Assembly (NCBI GenBank): GCA_905397405.1
Contig: CAJPVJ010000520.1
Coordinates: 1-23,738, forward strand
DNA from: Oppiella nova
Taxonomy: Eukaryota; Arthropoda; Arachnida; Sarcoptiformes; Oppiidae
DNA: 23,738 bases
Direction: 5' to 3'
Both the position numbers and the translations under genes were made by a program. Numbering within the stretch: the first letter of the stretch is position 1; every line of letters starts with the position of its first letter. Positions 15,649 to 23,738 of the stretch are shown one piece after another. Below the pieces are notes generated by a model that did not search any database, was not told where the DNA came from, and saw only the letters and a program-made list of their open reading frames with translations.

Positions 15649-16570
15649 CATAGGTTGTGTACAATTGAGTCCAATTTGAATGTCCGGATATAACTGTCCC
15701 CTAAAAGGGTTCACATTTACCTTTCACCCTTTCACTCACAATATGAGTCCATTTTCATGATATATTAGATCTAAATTACTATTTACTCATATTTCTCTAT
15801 ATTATTGTTATACTGTATTACATACTTTTGGGATTACTGTGCAAAATTATTCAAATGAATTAATTTATCACAAATGTAACAATTATTTACTAATAGATTA
15901 CTATTTATCATATTTCTTAACAAACGCTACAATGTATCCCTAAATTGTAATATAAATTTCCAACTTTTATTTTAATAAACATTTGTTTTATGAATGAACA
16001 CCAAATTGTGCAATTATTAATCATATGGGAGAGTAGAATGAGCTGGATGAGATACGGTATGTATTTGTGAATGAGCATGCTAAATTTAAATGTACAATGA
16101 CTGAAAGTATGAATGAGTGCACATTTGGCGCATTCACGCAATTGTATGCAAACCGACGACAATAACCTGAAACGTGTGTCTATTATACCAATCATTGCAC
16201 TCATGAATGCCATCACATTATTACACCATTTGTGGCTCCCTTTCACTCAACTCTTTATTCCTCATCCCCTATAATAACGTAACAATATTTGCGAGTTTGT
16301 TATGAACTGTAGACCGGTTTACAGTATTAGACAACATTTGAATCACATTTTTGCCATTAAAGGCCATATTTTGAGTGTAAATGTGGTTAACAGAGTTATA
16401 AATAATATTTAATACAAATAAAGTCATAAATAACTAACCTAATATAGATTGTAAATTCCCATTCAAACTTTACTAAACTTACAAAGTACATTCACACGAA
16501 ATACATGTGGAAATACATGCCTAAGATGTATGAATGAATGACTGCATGTGTGGCTAAGCCTTAAGGCGAG

Positions 16571-16580
16571 TCCACGTGGA
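16571..16580. promoter_or_regulatory. E-box palindrome TCCACGTGGA
   Basis: A perfect 10-bp palindrome is centred on the CACGTG E-box and flanked by GAGT...ACTCGAGT. It lies about 1.15 kb upstream of the 17736 ORF. Function is unknown; CACGTG is a common bHLH target. Confidence 0.3.
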
Positions 16581-17735
16581 GTTAACTCGAGTACACATCA
16601 CATACAGACAGACATACACTTAGACACAGCTATCGGTGTATTTGTGACCATTCATTGCAATCTAGTGTTCACTTTGCAGTCAAATGTCGTTATAATGACC
16701 ACAAAACCAATGGACACCAGATTTGATGTTTTAGCGCCCAATGTATGTCTCGTAACAAACAGTTGATTCATAGACACATGTCTCGCATATGTTGTTGAAT
16801 GACATTTCATACGGCAATAACAATACTGACATAATAGTTATCATACTTTCAATGATCTCGTCCATCACTTCAATTGAATACGAGTTCAAACTTTATTTGA
16901 CAAATATTTTATTAAATTCAGTATTTGTTTGATATATTTTCAAATACCGGTACTCTGCTACATCCAATACAGGTAAATAATAGATGTGGCAAGGAGGTTT
17001 GTTTGCTTTTCAAATTTCAAGTAACTAGAATTGATCTTTAAAAGTATCCAGGTCAGGATCAATATAGACATGTTTCATTTATCATAAATCACAACTTGTG
17101 AAGCAATCCGTAAACATACAGTTTCATGTGGCATATGTACATATGACATCCCATTCACGTATATTTGTAGTATAAGTAATACTTATTAAGTATCAATTGT
17201 TTGAATACATTTGTCACTCACTTTTGAACTATGCCGTAAACCATTATAAGTTACTTTTATATTGTGATGACCAGGACGCATTTAATTAAAATGTACTGTT
17301 AGTACTTATGTTATCATGTGTTTATTGATTCGATATATGAACAGATATCATATGAATTTAAGGTGAAAATTGTTAGTTTTAGAAGTTTATAATTTGAGTT
17401 GTATTTTGTAAGAATAATAGTTAGAATTATACAGTATTGTGAGGTCAAGTACAATTTAGGTAAAGTACCTAGAAGCATAATGTGTTAACTGTTTTTGTCT
17501 GATTGATGTGCACAAAGTTTATAAGCGGTGTTCACTTGACTGATCCAATAGACAATTGATTTTGGATTGAAGTGTGTTTATGGCGATTTAATATTTGATT
17601 TACTCAAAAAGAGCATAAAGAGTTCTATACTATTCTCTAAGATCGTAAACCACTGTAAACAAACTTAACGTCTACTGAAGGCTGTCAAACCTCTGGTGAT
17701 ATCTAGACGACAGTTGTTTGGACGACATCTTCACA

Positions 17736-18149
17736 ATGCAATCGCAGTCTTTGGGAGACTTCGACTTCGGATTGGAGACCAATAATGTCTTCGTAGCGGA
17801 CACTCTGTTTGAGTGGTTTCAAGAACACGAGAAAAATAGTGATCGAAATTATAATTATGTTACCATTAATAGCAAAACTAATAATTATAGCAATAATAGC
17901 ATAAAAGCCAACTCTGGTGTCAATGACAGCAAACAGAGCGATAACATAGCTATCATTTCATCGCCACGAGTACGCAAATCCAAGACTAATAGATCCAGTT
18001 ATATGTCTACTAAAAGTAAAGGCATTTCATTATTAGCTAAACCCAACAAAAATTGTAGGAAGCGATCACTTCTTAAGAATAATAGCAGACATTTTGAATT
18101 ATTGTCTTCTTATTTACATCACGAACACGACTATTGCTCTAATAACTGA
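17736..18149 (+). CDS. Unrecognised Asn/Ser-rich protein, 137 residues
   Basis: I do not recognise this family. The ORF starts at an ATG and ends at 18147-18149. Residues about 1-34 are acidic/aromatic (SLGDFDFGLETNN, LFEWFQEHEK). Residues 40-75 are rich in Asn, Ser and Lys. Residues 76-115 carry basic clusters (SPRVRKSKTNR, NCRKRSLLK) that could act as a nuclear localisation signal. The C-terminus is His/Asp/Asn-rich. An AATAAA lies at 18217-18222, about 70 nt after the stop, which supports a real 3' end. The frame is open upstream to 17700, and an AG at 17705-17706 could be a splice acceptor, so this may be the last exon of a larger gene. An acidic head with a basic tail suggests a nuclear or transcription-linked protein, but that is only a guess. 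Confidence 0.5.
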   Translation: MQSQSLGDFDFGLETNNVFVADTLFEWFQEHEKNSDRNYNYVTINSKTNNYSNNSIKANSGVNDSKQSDNIAIISSPRVRKSKTNRSSYMSTKSKGISLLAKPNKNCRKRSLLKNNSRHFELLSSYLHHEHDYCSNN

Positions 18150-19475
18150 TTAATTTACTGATTATTTTATCATTTTAAGTTTATATACATGTATTATAAC
18201 TATTTTAAACTTATTTAATAAAATTATCTAACATTATTTTTATAATAAACTTATTTAATATTAATTGTTATTAATATACAGTTATGTGGAGTGCCTTTCA
18301 CTTGTGCTGACCTACTATTCGGTAATATACTGCACAGTATTGCAATATATTAGCAATAATTGGAGAGTGGCTTAAGTGGTGTCTGATTAGAAGAAATTCA
18401 TTAAAATATGAGAGCCTATAGAATATATGAAATATATTTCATTTTTAAGGTAATCAAAGCAATACAGTCATTGGTTTAGTCAATATATAGATTAAATATG
18501 CTTAAATGGGTCAATTTGATTTAACGGATAGTTATTAAATGATATGATAAGCAGTCAGAGATAGAATTGTGAGGACAGTACATACAATGTTATACAGTAT
18601 TTGTAAGTTTAAGAATATTCATTTTTAAAATGATGACATTTATAATGAATACATAATAGTATAATAAAAGAATGATCTGAGATATGGGTAACAGGACTAG
18701 TATTTAGGGAATCGGTGACTGGGATTGAGCTCAATACTCAATACTGTAGTACTGTATGAGAGCTTTACAGTGAAATGTAGGCCTTAGAGCAGTGTTAGGC
18801 AATGGAGGGTATGGTAGGAAAGCGTCGCATTGCAGTCACCGCCAACTTATCGATCGTTTTGTAGTATTGATTGTTTTGAGTGACTTTGCGATCGATCGCA
18901 ACCAGAATGTAGTGGCGATAAAGTTCTTGAATACTATGCTATGCTATGGCAGAGAATATGTAGTTTTCATGCTATTTGTTAGGCATTGGAGTGAGCGCTG
19001 CAAACGGAGAAGATTGGGAAGAGTTCACTGCAAAGAGTGCACAACACAGTCGACAGTGGAGGCCAAGTGTAGGCCCCGTAATATTGCTAGGAATCGGTCA
19101 AAATTGAGACCATTTGCACTGATTGTGACAATTAAAGGAAATGATGAAACAAATGATTGAATGGACGCAGAATGGCCTATAGATTTGCTTTGGTGTATGT
19201 AATGGAGTGAATGCAGTGAAGCCAACATTGGTTGGTTGTCGAGAGCATCCTTTCATCCCTTGCATCCCATCATCACATCTCATATGATTTGCTTTCATCT
19301 CTCACTCCACTGATGGCTGCAATTGTCAGAGCATTTGCTCGCATATTGTTTGCAATTGTTTTTCATTTATAACTGTTATTCATGTCAAGTATTTAATGTA
19401 ATATAAGGTAACGTTGACTCACGAGTCATACCTAATAATAAATTTTAATAAATAAATTAAATTGTGATATAAATA
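18150..19475. promoter_or_regulatory. Intergenic region and likely promoter/5' UTR of the zinc-finger gene
   Basis: 18150-18700 is AT-rich 3' flank with a duplicated AAACTTATTTAATA motif near 18207 and 18247. From about 18790 to 19340 GC content is clearly higher and CpGs appear. This part holds TATCGAT at 18848-18854 (DREF-like), a 16-bp perfect palindrome at 18886-18901 and pyrimidine-rich sequence near 19290. The 122-codon open frame at 18792-19160 has no recognisable domain. I read the area as promoter or untranslated leader. Confidence 0.4.
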
Positions 19476-21435
19476 ATGGACTCGAAGAAGGCCAAAGCAA
19501 TCACTATTGGAGATCAGTTGAATAAATCGGTCAAAACGACTCCAGTACTCATTTTGCCAAATCATAGCTTCACTAAACAGATGTCTGATATAAGCAATGC
19601 TTCACAATATTCACAGTTAGATAATAGCAGTCATTCTGGAGTCACTTGTGTTCCCAAACTTAGCGTACATTACATCGTCTCTCTGAATAACGAACCGCCG
19701 ATTATCAGTTCCGGTAAGCATTTGGATAATGAAAACTCCAATCATATTAAAACCGAAACCATTGATGGCGAGAGAAAGTGTTTGATTTCATTACCTCTGG
19801 AGAGTTGTCATAATGACTGCGATTCCAATACTCTTAAAGCCAACCACTCGATGACTAACCAAAGACTACTAATAAGTCCGACAGACTTCTTGACGTTAAC
19901 TGAAGATGGAATCACTCACAAGAACTCTGCCGTCAGGAAAGACGTGAATCTGTCTGCGAGTAGTCTTGAGATCATTCGCCGCAATACCGTTGACACCAAT
20001 TTTGCCATTTGTTTGGACCGGTATTGCGAGTCACCTCTCCTTCTGGAGGCGCACAAAGACTCGCAACTCATTTGCGACGATGAGATCTCCTGTAATGGAA
20101 GGAACTCCAGACTATCAGAGAGTCCCGAAGATATGACAACTGATGAGCTCTTCGCCAATACGTTCGGAACGGATCAGTCGACGTCTTTGAGAGAAGTGGT
20201 CACTCCTATTGAAGTGGAAAGCGCTAGAAATACACCGATTCCTCTGCATAAAGAAATAATTGTCTCGAATAAAAGCAAAACGAATATTGAAAGCAATATT
20301 CTTTGTGAGGATATAAAGCCATCGATTGAGACAATTGAAGCGAAACCGGTTTTGACGACATTGGATGCGATGGAGAGTTCGGCCAATAATTGCAGTTCTC
20401 AGACACAAACTGATAGCTCATTCTCAATGATCTCTTCCCAATCAGACATCAATGTCTCGACTTCACAGTCCCTCTCATTGACAACACTAGACATAAAAGT
20501 ATTGCCGACAGGAATGTTAGCCAAAGATTCCATATTATTGGCCAATTTGGCGGCCGCTCTCCCATCTTCTCTCACTTCCAGACAAATAGCTCTTCAAGTG
20601 ATCCGAGAAGACGGCACTTCTCTGGTCTTACCATTAAATACAAAGCATGAGAACAACGATGTCTTGTCCACAAAGGAGGGCCCCAGTGATCTTGGGGTCA
20701 GTTCTTCACTGGTATTGGCAGAAGTGGTTTCGCCCAACGAGTCCATCAGACCATTCAAATGCGAGTTATGTAACTCAACATTCACTCGACTGGGGAACTA
20801 CACCAGACATAAGAAAATACATTCCTATCCCTCCAAGGTATACAACACAACCTCCCCTTAAGTTATCAATGATTACTAATTATGTTTATGTCTTTGGGTG
20901 CGAACAGGAGGACCAGCGCTTCCGGTGCGACATATGTAGCAAGTCTTTCATCCAACGCTGTGATCTGGCCCGACATCTCCACATACATCGCGGCACCGGT
21001 ATGTCAACCATAACTCAATGACTGATTTATTTTCATAAATTCCAACTCTTTGTTATCTCATATGAATGGTCAGAACCGCACCGGTGTTCACAATGTGGAA
21101 AGGGATACATAAGACACAGTGATTTGGTTACTCATCAACGGTTCCACAATAAAGAGTATGTGAAAGACTTTGTGACAACTTTGTGAAGAAATATCTAATT
21201 TGTTTGATTGATTAAAAACAGGAAAATCTTTTCGTGTCCGCACTGTAGTAAAGGGTTCTGTCAGAGGGGAGACCTGAACCGTCACTTGCGGTCAATTCAT
21301 TTGCAGTTAAAACCGATTCTGTGCTCATATTCTAACTGTCAAAAGAAGTTTGCGAAACAGGAAACCCTCTTAAGACATATTAACTCAAGTCATAGGGATC
21401 TCATTGAAGACGCAACTGATCCACAATTCAAGTGA
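19476..21435 (+). CDS. C2H2 zinc-finger protein with five fingers, probable transcription factor
   Basis: A probable sequence-specific nuclear DNA-binding protein of 582 residues. Exons: 19476-20837, 20908-20998, 21074-21155, 21222-21435; each junction keeps frame with GT-AG. The first 424 residues are Ser/Thr/Asn-rich and apparently disordered, apart from a more ordered stretch near 343-392 ([20 protein letters not shown]). Five C2H2 fingers follow: Cys429/432-His445/449, Cys461/464-His477/481, Cys489/492-His505/509, Cys517/520-His533/538 and Cys546/551-His564/569. Finger 5 has four residues between its cysteines instead of two, and fingers 4 and 5 have four residues between their histidines. 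Introns fall in the linkers, so fingers 1 and 2 lack a TGEKP linker. The start is the first ATG of the long exon; an upstream 5' exon is possible. I do not know the orthologue. Confidence 0.88.
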
Positions 21436-22338
21436 ATTGAAACTCATGTTATGTTTGTTTTCAATCTTTTACTTCAATCTAACTATTATTATAATTAATC
21501 ATAAATTAATTATAAATACAATTATCATATTTACAATCAATTTATTTATTCATTTGTGTTATCATTATTCAAATCAATTACAAATATTTGAAATAAATGT
21601 CAAAATAATAATCAGTTTATTATTAAATCAAATGATTGTTAGGTTTTTGTCGATAAATAAAAAATATTTCAAAAAACAATTCAATGTTTTCATGAATTCA
21701 ACCGAAATTGCAGTCAATTCTGTGTATTCTCTGTAATATTCTTTGCATTCCTATGGCTTTCAATGCTATCGTGTGTTGAGTGCCATCTATGAGACAATCA
21801 CTCAANGATTTTCAAATTATAGGTTTGTAAGTAATAATTACTACTAATAGTCAATTAGTATTTTATAAATTATATTTAGAGATATTTTAATACAATTAAT
21901 CATTAAATCTTAATAAGTAGCCAAACTATAATTAAATTGATTAACTCTGCTTATTGGACACATCTATTAGAATATGAATACACTATATCACTGATATCAT
22001 AACAGTTATTAATTTTATAATTAGCTATTATTAATAATTTATTAATATCATTTACATGAATAGCACAATAATAATTTATTAATAACCGATAAAAGTACGT
22101 TAATACTTACATTCCATTAAAATGACATAGTGGCTTTAATTAAAATTTTTATTGAAAAAAAGGTTTACGGTACTACGGTAATAAATTACCGGTATTATTT
22201 ATAACTCTTTGTATCAATTAATATTATTGGTTAAACTATTGAATTGTTTTGAAATTAAAATTATATCTTTATTTTCATTTAATACATACAACACATGAAA
22301 TGGTATACAGTAATGATTAAAAGTAATGCATACAAAAG
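21436..22338. other. AT-rich spacer between two convergent genes
   Basis: It contains plus-strand AATAAA signals at 21592-21597 and 21656-21661 for the zinc-finger gene and a minus-strand AATAAA at 22273-22268 for SLU7. A single undetermined base is at 21806. I see no coding sequence on either strand. Confidence 0.6.
22268..22273 (-). promoter_or_regulatory. Polyadenylation signal AATAAA, probable SLU7 3' end
   Basis: AATAAA on the minus strand, about 80 nt after the stop in the left duplicate and about 240 nt after the stop in the annotated copy. If the duplicate is an artifact, the true distance is the shorter one. Confidence 0.45.
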
Positions 22339-22496
22339 AACTAAAAAATCTTACAAATAGTATTGAATTTTATTATTATCTCCGGTACAATAACTATTTT
22401 TAATCATTGAATGACAGCAACGGTACCCCCACTGACCCCCTTCCCAAAAAGAGCCCCAAACGGATGTGTGATTATTGGTGAAGACGTCCTCCTCGT
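22339..22496 (-). pseudogene. Duplicate of the SLU7 3' end (probable assembly duplication)
   Basis: This 158-bp block repeats 22498-22655 at an offset of 159 with a single difference by eye (C22485 versus G22644). An N at 22497 lies exactly between the copies. In the minus frame it encodes the same SLU7 C-terminus, with one changed codon, and the same stop (22353-22351). A duplication ending exactly at an N is the usual mark of two overlapping contig ends that were not merged. A genuine partial tandem duplication is the less likely alternative. Confidence 0.8.
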
Positions 22497-22509
22497 NAAC
22501 TAAAAAATC

Positions 22510-23695
22510 TTACAAATAGTATTGAATTTTATTATTATCTCCGGTACAATAACTATTTTTAATCATTGAATGACAGCAACGGTACCCCCACTGACCCCCT
22601 TCCCAAAAAGAGCCCCAAACGGATGTGTGATTATTGGTGAAGAGGTCCTCCTCGTAAATAGAGCTCACTTTGGCCTTCTGACAGCCTTTGATGACCTGAC
22701 CCTGACGTGAATATTCCACATAACTGTCCGTTTGTCCAAACTTGAGTTGCGGGTCCAGTGTCTGTAAGTGCTCTTTACCGCCATATTTGTCAATAATGGA
22801 CTGACGGAACACTTCCTTCACGTTCTCCTTCTTGTCATCGATTTGTTTCTTAACTAATTCTGTTTTAGTGGGCTCTGCCTGCAGGTGAATGTCGAGACCC
22901 CTTTCCATGGCCTGCCAGGCAAACAGCTGTGCCTTAGACACGGCATCCGTGTCTCCCGTGAATCGCACAAAGTTGTCGCCCGCGTATTGCAACTCTTCAG
23001 CACTTTGTCCGCTATTCTTGTAGGGATTCTCTCTCATGGCGCGAGTCTTGGGGTCATAGTATGCGGACTCGGGATCCAAGTTTCGCAAGTATTTCGCCGT
23101 ATCCTCTCTTATACGCAGATTGCGGACAGTTATCCGTTGTTTTGAGTCCACTTTAGTACCCGGCATATCGATGTGGTCGGCATACTTGTCCTCCTCGTCG
23201 TTGTCCGAGTCAGACTCCACCGCATCGGTGGTCCCCTCCTTCACCACCTCTTCGTTAAGCAAATCCTGTTTGAGTTTCTCTTCCTTCAGGAGTCTCTTCG
23301 CGTCTTCAATCTTCTCGTGCTCTTCGATCACAAGTTTATACATTTCCGGTTCGTATCCATTCCAACGATCCCTCTTTCCATCGAAATCTAGACTCAGGTT
23401 CGGTAACACGTGTTCGTCGGCCGCCAAGTCTTCGCCCGAATACTTAGCGCCTATTCTTCGGGGTCTCTCCAAACAGTCCTTCTTCTTGTGAGTGATTGCC
23501 CCGCAGTTCTCACAGCCGCCCGACCGATACCGCGTGGCTGTCGCGCCCTTCAAACCCCTCACGAAGTGGTCATCGATTTTGGCGAATTCCTTCACTTTCT
23601 CCTCCTGTTGTCTTTGATGCTTAAGAGTGGGTCCTTCCGATCCGAAATACCACGGCGTCGATGATATGTACTGAGGTATGTGTGGATTGATGTCC
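22510..23695 (-). CDS. SLU7: Pre-mRNA splicing factor SLU7 (5' partial at right edge)
   Basis: SLU7 acts in the second catalytic step of splicing and helps choose the 3' splice site; it is nuclear. One uninterrupted exon encodes 394 residues, starting at a splice acceptor (AG at 23697-23696) so that Asp-Ile-Asn-Pro continues the family's [14 protein letters not shown]. About 60 N-terminal residues must lie in exons beyond the right edge. The CCHC zinc knuckle [14 protein letters not shown] is intact and followed by the RPRRIGAK segment. Further conserved blocks are [80 protein letters not shown], and [10 protein letters not shown] with [17 protein letters not shown]. The product stops about ten residues later, whereas human SLU7 has a tail of more than 100 residues; the last residues (NNKIQYYL) are AT-rich and may be read-through into an intron at a GTAAGA. 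No intron interrupts this exon, unlike the neighbouring genes. Confidence 0.93.
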
Positions 23696-23738
23696 CTGTC
23701 AGACACAAACAGTCAGTGATGGCAGTGATGACAGTGAT

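Larger units (their letters stand above)
14575..17735. other. 3.2-kb intergenic region, no supported gene
   Basis: The region holds the KChIP-like 3' UTR and AT-rich spacer. The ORFs present (for example 15369-15557 plus and 15917-16246 minus) lack recognisable domains, flanking splice logic or coding character. Palindromic motifs are listed separately at 15620-15648 and 16571-16580. The sequence from about 17500 to 17735 may be the promoter or 5' UTR of the next ORF. Confidence 0.5.

Noticed and set aside
15917-16246. 109-codon open frame on the minus strand
   Set aside because: It is Cys- and Ile-rich with no recognisable domain, no ATG-supported start with a 5' context, and no splice or polyA logic. 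In this composition it is best read as chance.
16548-16766. 72-codon plus-strand frame
   Set aside because: No family resemblance; it probably reflects locally higher GC content.
18792-19160. 122-codon plus-strand frame with Cys/Arg-rich middle
   Set aside because: It resembles translated GC-richer leader or promoter sequence. There is no C2H2 or other motif spacing, and overlapping minus frames are equally open.
21801-21815. Second N (21806) as another duplicated join
   Set aside because: The flanks do not repeat each other as they do at 22497, so nothing beyond a single unresolved base is visible.
22885-23664. Long plus-strand frames opposite SLU7
   Set aside because: They are mirror frames of the highly conserved SLU7 exon, with no independent similarity.

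Overview
This is an AT-rich eukaryotic nuclear window: genes are split by many short GT-AG introns and polyadenylation signals are AATAAA. The proteins (a Nanchung/Inactive-type TRPV channel, ERI1, HECTD2, a KChIP-type calcium sensor, a C2H2 zinc-finger protein, SLU7) are animal proteins. The TRPV type and the compact introns suggest an arthropod, perhaps a mite or another chelicerate. That placement is inference; no rRNA or mitochondrial marker is present. I saw no CRISPR array, operon, tRNA or rRNA, and no transposase gene.

Layout, left to right. 1-127: an imperfect hairpin with 25-bp perfect outer arms. 543-3960 (+): a TRPV channel lacking its N-terminus, 17 exons rebuilt. 3983-5347 (-): a complete seven-exon ERI1 3'-5' exoribonuclease, ending tail-to-tail with the channel about 22 bp away. 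5797-10299 (-): a complete 23-exon HECTD2-type HECT ubiquitin ligase with an extra N-terminal zinc-ribbon-like motif. 11554-14574 (+): a complete seven-exon KChIP-like EF-hand protein, head-to-head with HECTD2; a 32-bp tandem repeat lies across its exon 5 splice donor. 14575-17735: intergenic, with a few palindromic motifs. 17736-18149 (+): an unrecognised single-exon Asn/Ser-rich ORF. 19476-21435 (+): a four-exon protein with five C2H2 zinc fingers. 22510-23695 (-): the large exon of splicing factor SLU7, 5' incomplete, with its 3' end repeated across an N at 22497.

The genes look like unrelated housekeeping and neuronal genes lying side by side, not a pathway cluster. ERI1 (small-RNA and histone/rRNA 3'-end trimming) and SLU7 (second-step splicing) both act on RNA, but they are far apart. 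I found no convincing undescribed multi-gene system. The most unusual points are the splice-site-bearing tandem repeat, the zinc ribbon on HECTD2, the TRPV/ERI1 3' convergence, the terminal hairpin, the orphan ORF and the likely assembly duplication at SLU7.

Exon boundaries were set by eye from reading-frame continuity, GT-AG sites and remembered family sequences. No alignment or splice predictor was run.
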